Positions 6,828 through 13,343 of a stretch of DNA of 19,693 nt are shown one piece after another. The notes under the pieces are model-generated. The model was not told the DNA's origin and did not search any database. It saw only the letters and a list, made by a program, of their open reading frames with translations. This DNA comes from Sphingomonas sanxanigenens (lineage in GTDB: Bacteria > Pseudomonadota > Alphaproteobacteria > Sphingomonadales > Sphingomonadaceae). The position numbers were made by a program, and so were the translations under genes. Location of the stretch: assembly GCA_003240855.1 (NCBI GenBank), contig QFNN01000050.1, positions 1 to 19,693 of the forward strand, written 5' to 3'. The first letter of the stretch is position 1, and each line of letters starts with the position of its first letter.

Positions 6828-7262
6828 ATGCTCGATCCTTCAGACTTCTATACCGACATCGAACACAATATCGCGCGGAGCGGTCAGCATCTCTTCCTGA
6901 TCTTCGCCGATGGCGCCACACCCGCCTTCGCCTACAGCATCGGCAACGCGCTGCAGGGCCTTCCGGAACTGCTGCTCATCGGCAATTTCTCGCCTCGCGT
7001 CGCGGGCTCTATCCTCAACGAGCTCGGCCGGAAGATGCGCGAGGCGCGCAGACCGCTGGAAGGCGACATCGACGTCGGCGGTCAGTTTCCCGTTCGCCTG
7101 CGCCATGCCTCCGCCGAAACCCGCAATCGCTTCACGTTCCAGGCTGGCCGCTATCTTCGCCACGAAGAATATGACGTCCTGCAGGTGCTGCTGTGCGATC
7201 CCGCCGGGGTCTATCCCGGTGAAACGGGTTGCGAACCTGCCTACGACGTGCCGCTGGCCTGA
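6828..7262 (+). CDS. DUF4262 domain-containing protein (144 aa)
   Basis: Nearly the whole protein matches the DUF4262 pattern as I know it: an initial strand with HLFLIFADGATPAFAYSIG (21-39), LQGLPELLLIG (42-52), a variable middle, and VLQVLLCDPAGVYPGETGC (117-135), followed by PAYDVPLA. DUF4262 proteins are small, cytoplasmic, of unknown biochemical role, and often found on plasmids and integrative elements. The gene starts 28 bases after the KOW-like gene and probably shares its transcript. I saw no strong Shine-Dalgarno; GCCGAGGC at 6819-6826 is the best candidate. Confidence 0.85.
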   Translation: MLDPSDFYTDIEHNIARSGQHLFLIFADGATPAFAYSIGNALQGLPELLLIGNFSPRVAGSILNELGRKMREARRPLEGDIDVGGQFPVRLRHASAETRNRFTFQAGRYLRHEEYDVLQVLLCDPAGVYPGETGCEPAYDVPLA

Positions 7263-7324
7263 CGCCGCCACCGAATATCCCCAACCCATCGGCCGAGGAC
7301 AAACGGGGAACCGTCGATGCAAAA

Positions 7325-7339
7325 GCGAAGGAACTTCGC
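7325..7339 (+). promoter_or_regulatory. Hairpin occluding the ribosome binding site
   Basis: A perfect 6-bp stem (7325-7330 GCGAAG with 7334-7339 CTTCGC) with a GAA loop contains GAAGGA, the only good Shine-Dalgarno for the ATG at 7342. A 15-codon frame (ATG 7317, stop 7362-7364) preceded by GGGGAACC runs through the hairpin and overlaps the gene start. Its translation could open the hairpin. Confidence 0.4.
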
Positions 7340-7341
7340 CC

Positions 7342-7668
7342 ATGAACCCCGCTCTCGCCAATGAATTGGCCGCACGCGCCGCCGATGGCTGGCATCCCGT
7401 CACGCTCAGCGAAATCAAACGGCAATTGCGCGATCTCGGCTATGGTCTCGATCGTACGCTGGACTGCCGTTCCACGGCCCAGATCATGACCGGTCCACGT
7501 GCTGGCAAGACCTATCCCACTCTCTCGACGGGCATCAAGGAAGCCGACACCGGCCGCAGTGCGTTCCACTTCGAGGCTCGGCGCGACGCCAACTTTCGAA
7601 CCTTACAGAAACTTCGCTTTGAAGTTGGCCTCTATGCCGTCCTCAACGGTGCAATCTTGGACGTCTGA
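7342..7668 (+). CDS. Conserved hypothetical protein (108 aa)
   Basis: The sequence has an unusually specific central block: LSEIKRQLRDLGYGLDRTLD, then CRSTAQIMTGPRAGKTYPTLST and GIKEADTGRSAFHFEARRDAN. I recall near-identical blocks in short hypothetical proteins of sphingomonad and related plasmids, usually near DUF4262-type genes. The strand YPTLSTGIKEADTG and the final RDANFRTLQKLR helix suggest a small alpha/beta fold. No catalytic motif or membrane segment is visible. The start at 7342 is preceded by a hairpin that buries the ribosome binding site. Function unknown. Confidence 0.8.
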   Translation: MNPALANELAARAADGWHPVTLSEIKRQLRDLGYGLDRTLDCRSTAQIMTGPRAGKTYPTLSTGIKEADTGRSAFHFEARRDANFRTLQKLRFEVGLYAVLNGAILDV

Positions 7669-7752
7669 TCTCAAGCCGACCAGCGTGGAAGTTCCGGCGC
7701 GAAGCTCGGCGAACGCTTCGACCCAATCCTGTTCACCATCCCCCGGAGACCG

Positions 7753-8067
7753 ATGATGTCGGAGCCCACCCACTTTGTTCACGTCTATGCGACCGTTCGC
7801 GTCAAAGTCGCTGTCGCGGCCGCGAGCCACGAAGACGCCATGCGCGCCGCCGACGAGGCGCTGTTCACCAAGGGGTTCGGCGTGCGCTTGATCCCGACCG
7901 CCGAAGGCGCGCTAGATGCGGACTATGCCGAGGAAGTCACGGGCTATCTCGTCGATGAAGCCGGTGACACGGAATATCTGTGCAGCGCCAACTACGGTCC
8001 GGACTATGAGCCCGACTGGGGCATGCGCAGCCGCGCGCGCGAGGCCGAGGAGCGGCCCGGCGCCTAG
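7753..8067 (+). CDS. Hypothetical protein (about 104 aa)
   Basis: The protein starts MMSEPTHFVHVYATVRVKVA and ends REAEERPGA. Two adjacent ATGs (7753 and 7756) are possible; CGGAGACCG upstream fits either. The first half has alternating beta strands (HFVHVYATVRVKVAVAA) followed by a helix (SHEDAMRAADEALF), a layout common in small proteins of the DUF3848/HicB-like size class, though I can place it in neither. The second half is acidic and Tyr-rich (EVTGYLVDEAGDTEYLCSANYGPDYEPDW). The 84-base gap upstream holds a 6-bp hairpin (7700-7705 with 7715-7720) of uncertain meaning. Confidence 0.72.
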   Translation: MMSEPTHFVHVYATVRVKVAVAAASHEDAMRAADEALFTKGFGVRLIPTAEGALDADYAEEVTGYLVDEAGDTEYLCSANYGPDYEPDWGMRSRAREAEERPGA

Positions 8068-8077
8068 TCACAGACAC

Positions 8078-8141
8078 GAGAAAGGGAAGGGGGATCGAGT
8101 GGGCGGTGGCCAGACCGGCCAAGCCCATAGGAGATCCCATC
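8078..8141 (+). promoter_or_regulatory. Purine-tract/hairpin leader, copy 4
   Basis: A 17-nt purine tract (8078-8094) is followed 5 nt later by a stem at 8100-8127 (TGGGC…GCCCA outside, GGCC/GGCC inside; an alternative GGT/ACC pairing exists). GGAGATCCCATC then precedes the ATG at 8142. Confidence 0.5.
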
Positions 8142-9353
8142 ATGGCTACAGTCGTTTCGATCGACCCTTCCGCCGATCAATGGTCGGTGCCGATCGGTAA
8201 GCACAGCCGCGGCGCGCTCATGCTCAATCTCGAGCGCCTGCTCGCCGGCCGGCTGCTCATCCAGGGCAGCAGCGGGGCGGGCAAGAGCCGCACCCTGCGC
8301 AAGATCATCGAGGAAGCCTTCGACTTCACGACGATCGTGCTGGTCGATCCCGAAGGTGAGTTCGGCAATCTCGCCGCGCACATCGGCGCGACCTCGCTCA
8401 AGGGCTGCGAACTCACTTCGGACGGCCTGACGGCAGCGGCCGCACGCGCCCGCCAGCACCGGCTCTCGCTCCATGTCGATCTCACCGATCTCGATCCCGA
8501 CCAGCGCATCATCAAGGCGGCCGCGCTGTTCGCGGGACTGATCGGTGCGCCGCGCGAGCATTGGAGCCATACCGTCCTCGTCTGCATCGACGAGGGCCAT
8601 CTGCTGGCGCCCCATCATGCGGGATCGGCCCGCGACGCCGAAACCCGCCGCCTCGGCGTCGCCACGCTCACCGACCTTTGCGCCCGCGGCCGCAAGCGCG
8701 GCATCGCGCCGGTCATCGCCACCCAGCGCCTCGCGAAGCTGTCCTCCTCGGTGATCTCCGAGCTGCAGAACTTCCTCGTCGGCCTCAACGTATTCGACCG
8801 CGACATCGCGCGCGCCGCTGACCTGCTCGGCTTCTCCGCCAAGGAGGCGGACGCCTTGCGCAAGCTCGCCCCGGGCGAATTCTTCGCCATGGGGCCGGCG
8901 ATGTCGCCGCTCCCCGTCCTTGCCCACGTGGAAGCGACGATCACCGAGCATCTTGGCGCGACTCCCAAGCTCACCGCGGCGGCCGCGATCGACGGCGACG
9001 AGGCCGAGAAACTCCTCGATCTGTCCGCCCTGCGGGAAGTCTCGAACGGCGGGCGCGATACGAGCCTCAGGCTCAAAGGAACCCGCGCGCTCGACGCCTT
9101 CCTGCTCGATCCGTCAGCGCCGCACGCGGCCTCAATCATCGGCACGCTCAAGCGCATCGCCCCCAATGCGACCACCGCCAACGATCTCGCCGGTCACCTC
9201 GGTTGTTCACGCGAAGCGGTGGACAACGCGCTCGACATGCTCGCAGCGATCGCGGCGGTCGACACGATGCCGCGCGGGGAAGACCGGATTGCCCGGCTGC
9301 ACGCCCGGCTCAGAGCCAAAATCAGCGACATTCCCGTGGTGGCGCTCGCATGA
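8142..9353 (+). CDS. HerA/FtsK-type P-loop ATPase (403 aa)
   Basis: This is an ASCE ATPase of the HerA/VirB4 type (DUF87-like), a class that pumps or remodels DNA as hexamers. The Walker A motif is GSSGAGKSRT (42-51, Lys48) and Walker B is VLVCIDEGHLL (145-155, Asp150-Glu151). A strand with VLVDPEGEFGNLA (66-78) is the HerA-like extension after Walker A. IATQRL (192-197) is the sensor strand, and RGRKRG (182-187) supplies arginine-finger candidates. The C-terminal 100 residues (TTANDLAGHLGCSREAVDNAL) look like a winged-helix domain. No nuclease partner (NurA) or relaxase is adjacent. The gene overlaps the seven-repeat protein by four bases, suggesting a two-protein complex. The start at 8142 has AGGAGA seven bases upstream. 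An annotation starting at GTG 8106 would wrongly include the leader hairpin. Confidence 0.88.
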   Translation: MATVVSIDPSADQWSVPIGKHSRGALMLNLERLLAGRLLIQGSSGAGKSRTLRKIIEEAFDFTTIVLVDPEGEFGNLAAHIGATSLKGCELTSDGLTAAAARARQHRLSLHVDLTDLDPDQRIIKAAALFAGLIGAPREHWSHTVLVCIDEGHLLAPHHAGSARDAETRRLGVATLTDLCARGRKRGIAPVIATQRLAKLSSSVISELQNFLVGLNVFDRDIARAADLLGFSAKEADALRKLAPGEFFAMGPAMSPLPVLAHVEATITEHLGATPKLTAAAAIDGDEAEKLLDLSALREVSNGGRDTSLRLKGTRALDAFLLDPSAPHAASIIGTLKRIAPNATTANDLAGHLGCSREAVDNALDMLAAIAAVDTMPRGEDRIARLHARLRAKISDIPVVALA

Positions 9354-10561
9354 AGCCGCTCGATCTGGACGCCGATGTCGTCGAGCTCGCTCCCGCGCTA
9401 CGGCCCTTCCTCGAGTCACAGCCGCTGCGCGAAATGGCCTACCGCGCGGATGCCTGGACACCCGCCGAGAGCGATCAGCTGCGCGCGCTCTTCCTCGAGG
9501 ATACAGCGATCAGCGATATCGCGCTTGCGCTTGCCCGCGGCAGGGCGGCCGTCGCCGAACGGATCGCGCTGCTCGGACTTCGTCGCAACTCGGCGCGGGC
9601 CTGGACCGAACTGGACGATGCCGAGCTGACCCGTCGATATAGCGCCGAGCCTACCGCCAGCATCGCCTCGGATCTCGGCCGATCCTGCTCGGCGGTCTAT
9701 GCCCGGGCCCGGCTGCTCGACCTGACCGAGGGCAATCCTCCCGAATGGACACCCTGGGAGGATACCCAGCTCACCGAAGGCTATCGCCGCGGCGTGCCGC
9801 TTGCTCAGATCGCGACGCTGATCGGTCGGCCCTTTGGCGGCCTGTCGAGCCGCGCCGGCTATCTCGGCATCGTGCATGCAAACCATCCGCCCGACTGGAC
9901 GCAGCAGGAGACGGCGCGCGCGCTCCAACTCGCGGAGGTGGGCCATCGCTACACCGCGATCGTTGCGATTCTTGTGGAGGAGGGGTTCCCTCAGCGAACG
10001 ATCAGAGGCTTCGGCCTTGCCATCCGCAAGCTCGGCTACGGCCGCGGATGGGGGCGGGCTTGGACGCCGGAAGAGGACGAGCTTCTCCGCAAGGCCTATA
10101 CCGAGGGAACGAGCCTGACCCCGCTGCGGCGACAGCTCGGCCGCACATCCGGGTCGCTGCGCCACCGCGCCGAATATCTGGGGCTGCGCGGCCTTCATGC
10201 CAACCGCAACGGATGGCGCATCGGTCCGGACTGGACCGGCGCTGAGGAGGCGCGGCTGCGCGCGGACTATGGCCGCGTCCCCACCAAGCTTCTTGCCGCG
10301 CGCATGGGCCGGACCAAAGCCGCGCTCACCTCGCGTGCGAACAGCCTCGGGCTCGTCCACGGCTACATCCGGCCGTTCAGCGACGAGGAAACCCGCGCCC
10401 TCGACATGGCCTTCCGCACCGGGGTTTCGATCGCGGATCTCGCCGTCGCTCTCGACCGCAAGGCCATGTCGCTCAGCAAATATGCGACCAATCACGGCTA
10501 CCAGTTCGGACGTAGGCCGAGACGCTCCGTGACGCTGGAGGGCCTGCTCGCCGCGGGGTGA
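9350..10561 (+). CDS. Protein of seven tandem Myb/SANT-like helix-turn-helix repeats (403 aa)
   Basis: Seven units of about 48-57 residues each begin with W-T (or F-S) and an acidic patch and then run into a helix-turn-helix ending in a pattern like LGR…RA…LGL. The unit starts are near W36, W85, W133, W183, W238, W295 and F343. Examples are WTPEEDELLRKAY, LRRQLGRTSGSLRHRAEYLGL and LLAARMGRTKAALTSRANSLGL. Each resembles a Myb/SANT or GcrA-like DNA-binding unit, so the protein probably lies along DNA like a multi-finger reader. Unit 4 (WTQQETARALQLAEVGHRYT) departs most from the consensus. It is coupled to the HerA-like ATPase by an ATGA overlap, so it may direct that motor to DNA. No enzymatic motif is visible. 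Confidence 0.82.
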   Translation: MKPLDLDADVVELAPALRPFLESQPLREMAYRADAWTPAESDQLRALFLEDTAISDIALALARGRAAVAERIALLGLRRNSARAWTELDDAELTRRYSAEPTASIASDLGRSCSAVYARARLLDLTEGNPPEWTPWEDTQLTEGYRRGVPLAQIATLIGRPFGGLSSRAGYLGIVHANHPPDWTQQETARALQLAEVGHRYTAIVAILVEEGFPQRTIRGFGLAIRKLGYGRGWGRAWTPEEDELLRKAYTEGTSLTPLRRQLGRTSGSLRHRAEYLGLRGLHANRNGWRIGPDWTGAEEARLRADYGRVPTKLLAARMGRTKAALTSRANSLGLVHGYIRPFSDEETRALDMAFRTGVSIADLAVALDRKAMSLSKYATNHGYQFGRRPRRSVTLEGLLAAG

Positions 10562-10609
10562 ACCCTCCGCGGCCAGCCCGCTGCTCCCACCCTTCACTCA
10601 GACAAGGCG

Positions 10610-10638
10610 CCCCGGCCGCCCAGCCGGCCGCGCGCGGG
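10610..10638 (+). promoter_or_regulatory. Leader hairpin before the N-6 methylase-like gene
   Basis: CGGCCG (10613-10618) pairs with CGGCCG (10625-10630), with outer CCC (10610-10612)/GGG (10636-10638) pairing across a bulge. GGGGAACCCTC then leads to the ATG at 10647. The layout after the hairpin matches the purine-tract leaders, but the upstream segment is pyrimidine-rich instead. Confidence 0.3.
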
Positions 10639-10646
10639 GAACCCTC

Positions 10647-11444
10647 ATGCCGCCCCAGGATCGACATATCAGGAACGTCCTCAAACTCTTCGACGCGCAT
10701 GGCTATCGCCACGATCGCTACAACCTCTTCTCAGATTGCATGGAACTCACCGCGATCAGCATCTCGAACAGCGTCGATAGCCGCTCCCGGACCCATCGAG
10801 AGGCGCGCTACCTCGAGATCGTGGGACGATATGACCGATCCACCGTCGAGATGTTTCCGCAAGTCTTCGGTGAAATCACCATGGCACTGGAGGCCGCGCC
10901 GGGTGATGTGCTGGGAAGCATCTTCACCGCGCTTGAGATCCACAGCAAAAACCGGGGCCAGTTCTTCACGCCTTATCCTGTCTGCCAGATGATGGCGGAG
11001 ATCACTCTCGGCGACGCCGATGACGCGCGGGCGCTGATCGCCGACAAGGGCTTTGTCTGCGCGATGGAACCCGCCTGCGGCGCCGGCGCCATGGTCATCG
11101 CGTTGGCGCAGGCGATGCTCGCCGCCAATATAAACTACCAGCGGCATCTCCACGTGAACGCAGTCGATATCGACCAACGAGCCGTACACATGGCCTATAT
11201 CCAGTTCTCACTGCTCCACATCCCGGCCCATGTCATGGTTGGCAACTCTCTCAGCAACGAGGTTCGCGAGCACTGGTTCACCCCGGCCCACATACTGGGA
11301 GGTTGGGGCCTGAGGCTCGCGTCCCAGCAGCGCGCAGCTGAGCAGCCGGCGCGTTCCGTGCAGCGCGCGCCAGATGATCACTCATCTCGCCGTACGTCAG
11401 TAACGGAGGCCCGCGTGGTTGGAGAACAACTGACGCTGTTCTGA
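10647..11444 (+). CDS. N-6 DNA methylase-like protein without visible catalytic NPPY/F motif (265 aa)
   Basis: The fold is that of HsdM-type adenine methylases, which bind S-adenosylmethionine. The helical N-terminus is followed by QFFTPYPV (105-112, motif X), EPACGAGAMVIALA (141-154, motif I, SAM binding) and NAVDIDQRAVHMAYIQFSLL (171-190, motif II region). Where the catalytic NPPY/F (motif IV) should follow, the protein has VGNSLSNEVREHW…GGW (198-220). I recall this GNSL…TP-HILGGW ending from a plasmid-specific subfamily, so the loss may be shared rather than a local defect. The tail is Arg/Gln/Ser-rich and ends EQLTLF. It may bind SAM or DNA without methylating, or act as a decoy or regulatory subunit. 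No specificity or restriction subunit is adjacent. It converges on the MucR gene, 11 bases apart. Confidence 0.83.
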   Translation: MPPQDRHIRNVLKLFDAHGYRHDRYNLFSDCMELTAISISNSVDSRSRTHREARYLEIVGRYDRSTVEMFPQVFGEITMALEAAPGDVLGSIFTALEIHSKNRGQFFTPYPVCQMMAEITLGDADDARALIADKGFVCAMEPACGAGAMVIALAQAMLAANINYQRHLHVNAVDIDQRAVHMAYIQFSLLHIPAHVMVGNSLSNEVREHWFTPAHILGGWGLRLASQQRAAEQPARSVQRAPDDHSSRRTSVTEARVVGEQLTLF

Positions 11445-11455
11445 AAAGCTCTGCC

Positions 11456-11959
11456 CTACTCGGCAGGCTGCCCTTCAGGCTTCTTCGCGCGAGGGCGGCG
11501 TATCGGCGCCGGCTTCGTCGTCTTCGACGGCGCAGGCGCCGGCACAGCGGCTGCCTTGCGTTTGCGGCCGAGCCCGATACTCTTGGCCAGCGTCCGGCGC
11601 TGCTCGGCATAATTGGGAGCGACCATCGGATAGTCGGCAGGCAAATTCCACTTCGCGCGATATTCTGCTGGCGTCATCTGATAGTGGGTCATCAGGTGGC
11701 GCTTGAGCATCTTGAGCTTTTTGCCGTCCTCGAGGCACACGATATAGTCCGGCTTCACGGACGAGCGAACCGACACTGCCGGCTCCTGCTTGGGCTCCGC
11801 CGTAGAGACGCTCCTCCCGAGACCCGACAAGGCGCCATGAACATTCTGTATGAGCGAGGGCAAATCTCCGACGGCAACGCTGTTGTTGGTAACGTGCGCG
11901 GTAACGATGTCGGCAGTCAGGGTGATCAGATTGCTCTCGTGTTCTGACACGTCGCTCAT
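11456..11959 (-). CDS. MucR/Ros family transcriptional regulator (167 aa)
   Basis: MucR/Ros proteins are alphaproteobacterial zinc-finger repressors that bind AT-rich sites. The signature is clear: VCLEDGKKLKMLKRHLMTHY (zinc ligands Cys, Asp, His, His), then MTPAEYRAKWNLPADYPMVA and PNYAEQRRTLAKSIGLGRKR. The N-terminal 60 residues (ESNLITLTADIVTAHVTNNS, LPSLIQNVHGAL) match the usual oligomerisation region. The C-terminal tail is Ala/Pro/Lys-rich (AAVPAPAPSK…RRPRAKKPEG), a DNA-contacting tail typical of the family. The ATG at 11957-11959 was chosen because the longer frame lacks the family start; AAGGAAAG lies 10-12 bases upstream. It is divergent from the Mom-family gene and a good candidate for its regulator. 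Confidence 0.93.
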   Translation of the reverse strand: MSDVSEHESNLITLTADIVTAHVTNNSVAVGDLPSLIQNVHGALSGLGRSVSTAEPKQEPAVSVRSSVKPDYIVCLEDGKKLKMLKRHLMTHYQMTPAEYRAKWNLPADYPMVAPNYAEQRRTLAKSIGLGRKRKAAAVPAPAPSKTTKPAPIRRPRAKKPEGQPAE

Positions 11960-12124
11960 TATGATCTGCTTTCCTTGATTTTCGAATAGAGTCCGATCTA
12001 TCGCCACCGGCAAGACAGAGCCGGGTGAAGCTCACCGGCGAGCATCAGCGAGCCGGCCGTCGCGCAGCGGCGCCCCCTATTGACGCAAAAAGGGCTGCGT
12101 TACCACCGTCCTTTCTGTGCGGTC
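11960..12124. promoter_or_regulatory. Divergent intergenic region between MucR and Mom-family genes
   Basis: With the leader at 12125-12201 this is a 242-base gap. Near the MucR start the sequence is AT-richer (11960-12000, including TTGATTTTCGAATAGA), as expected for a MucR binding site or an autoregulated promoter. The middle (12010-12080) is GC-rich. TTGACG at 12079-12084 is a possible -35 element but I see no good -10 at the right distance. ACGCA/TGCGT (12082-12099) forms a small hairpin. No gene is apparent here. Confidence 0.4.
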
Positions 12125-12201
12125 GGGAGAAGAGGGGGAGGGGCGTGGATGGCAAGTCGAAGGCCCAAGCCTTTGACGCTCCTTTCTTGACCGAGGCCTA
12201 C
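12125..12201 (+). promoter_or_regulatory. Purine-tract/hairpin leader, copy 5
   Basis: A 19-nt purine tract (12125-12143) is followed 12 nt later by a 9-bp stem (12156-12164 with 12169-12177) that has one G-U pair and a CCAA loop. A pyrimidine run (12178-12188) and GAGG precede the ATG at 12202. Confidence 0.5.
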
Positions 12202-12981
12202 ATGGAAACCTCTCGCAGCCAGCGCTGGCGCGACCGGCGCGCGCTCTGGGCGGCCGACTTCCGCACGATAAATCCCCGCGCCTATTCCGTGGACATCATC
12301 GAGCATGCGGTCGCCCGCGGCTTCATCGCCGAACATCATTACTTGCCCTCCTACCCCGCCGCACAAGTCGCCATTGGCCTATTCGGGCGTCGCGCTGCGC
12401 TGGAAGGCGTTGCCGTATTCGCGGTTCCCGCGACGAGCGCCGTGATCACCCGACACACCGGCTTCACGGATCCGGCCAAGGGGAGCGTTCTCTCGCGCCT
12501 CATTCTTCTCGACCAAGTTCCCCAAAACGGCGAGAGCTTCTTCTGCGCGCGAGCGTTTCGGCTGCTCCGCCAAGCTCGACCTGCAATCGAAGCCGTCGTT
12601 TCCTACAGCGATCCCGAGTTCGGTCATATCGGCCGCGTCTACGCTGCCTTGTCCGGAGCCCACCGGGGGGTGACACGCCCGCGCACGGTTCTCCGCGCTT
12701 CTGGCCGCACCATCTCCGAGCGAACGCTATCGAAGATCCGACTGCGCGAGCGCGGGATGGAGGGCGCCATCGACCAGATCGTGCGCCTCGGCTTGCCGGG
12801 CCCCGCGCGACGCGAAAGCCCCGAAGCCTGGCTTCGCCGCCTTGAGGTCGAACAGTTGCTGAGCCGTCACCGACAATCCGGCCTCTTCACCTATTGCTTC
12901 GAACTCACCCGACGGGCGCGTCGACAAGGTCGCGATCTGCCGCGCTTGCCTTACCCGAAACTCGTGGCGCCGGCTCGCTGA
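12202..12981 (+). CDS. Mom-family DNA modification protein (adenine methylcarbamoylation type), 259 aa
   Basis: Phage Mu Mom is a GNAT-fold enzyme that converts adenine in DNA to a carbamoylmethyl form and so blocks restriction. This protein carries the pattern I associate with that family: FIAEHHYLPSYPAAQVAIGL (41-60), LEGVAVFAVPA (67-77), LSRLILLDQVPQNGESFFCAR (98-118), VVSYSDPEFGHIGRVYAAL (132-150) and the downstream LSKIRLRERG (176-185). The HHY-x-x-SYP block, the L-x-R-x-x-L-L-D-x-V-P-x-N-x-E-(S/T) block and the SDP…GH-G-x-(I/V)Y block are the diagnostic parts. The last 55 residues (ESPEAWLRRLEVEQLLSR…) extend the usual core. The gene is divergent from MucR and sits on the same element as a DpdA-like enzyme. 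Its own chemistry and target sequence are unproven. Confidence 0.82.
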   Translation: METSRSQRWRDRRALWAADFRTINPRAYSVDIIEHAVARGFIAEHHYLPSYPAAQVAIGLFGRRAALEGVAVFAVPATSAVITRHTGFTDPAKGSVLSRLILLDQVPQNGESFFCARAFRLLRQARPAIEAVVSYSDPEFGHIGRVYAALSGAHRGVTRPRTVLRASGRTISERTLSKIRLRERGMEGAIDQIVRLGLPGPARRESPEAWLRRLEVEQLLSRHRQSGLFTYCFELTRRARRQGRDLPRLPYPKLVAPAR

Positions 12982-13007
12982 CGGCTTTTCGCCCGAAAGG
13001 AGAAATC

Positions 13008-13256
13008 ATGGTCATGCGCATTTCATTCGAAATCACTGGCAGCTTCGAAGTGCCGGCCGGTACCCGCCCGCTCGGGGGCTCGCCGAACCTCTTCCAGCTT
13101 CCTTCTGGCGAGGTCGTATCGGTTCATCCCGTCATCGAGATGGCGACCGCCCTGGACAGCGATGACCACCGGGACCTTACCACCGACGAGGCGGCCACGA
13201 TCGGCGTCCACCTCGATCTCTACGATCGGGAGTCCAGCCTTCAGGACGCCGAATGA
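13008..13256 (+). CDS. Small hypothetical protein (82 aa)
   Basis: The gene is preceded by a very good ribosome binding site (AAGGAG five to six bases before ATG 13008), the strongest in this part of the window. The sequence is mostly beta strands followed by an acidic tail: MRISFEITGSFEVPAGTRPL, LFQLPSGEVVSVHPVIEM, then DSDDHRDLTTDEAATIGVHL. It lacks cysteines, signal peptide and membrane segments. It lies 26 bases after the Mom-family gene and is likely co-transcribed with it. Mu has a small Com protein upstream of mom, but this one is downstream and has no zinc-finger cysteines, so I do not propose it as Com. Family not recognised. Confidence 0.75.
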   Translation: MVMRISFEITGSFEVPAGTRPLGGSPNLFQLPSGEVVSVHPVIEMATALDSDDHRDLTTDEAATIGVHLDLYDRESSLQDAE

Positions 13257-13281
13257 CGATGCGCCTTCACCACCCGGGGCC

Positions 13282-13343
13282 GAGGAGGAGAGGCGGGGGC
13301 ACGTTCGGCGCGCAGATGGACTGCGCGAGAACGGAGCACCTCC
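13282..13343 (+). promoter_or_regulatory. Purine-tract/hairpin leader, copy 6
   Basis: A purine-rich tract (13282-13299, one C) is followed 2 nt later by a two-part stem: CGTTC (13302-13306)/GAACG (13329-13333), then CGCGCAG (13309-13315)/CTGCGCG (13321-13327) with an AUGGA loop. GGAGCACCTCC leads into the ATG at 13344. This is the strongest hairpin of the set. Confidence 0.55.

Noticed and set aside
9416..10597. 393-codon open frame on the minus strand
   Set aside because: It is a shadow of the seven-repeat gene, whose periodic W-T repeats clearly identify the real frame.
11451..11466. Short hairpin between the methylase-like and MucR genes as a terminator
   Set aside because: The 5-bp stem (CTGCC/GGCAG) overlaps the MucR stop and has no T-run, which is too weak to report as a feature.
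12079..12110. TTGACG as a promoter -35 for the Mom-family gene
   Set aside because: No acceptable -10 hexamer lies 16-18 bases downstream.
13008..13256. Possible Com-like activator of the Mom-family gene
   Set aside because: Mu Com is a small zinc-finger protein encoded upstream of mom. This protein is downstream and has no cysteines.
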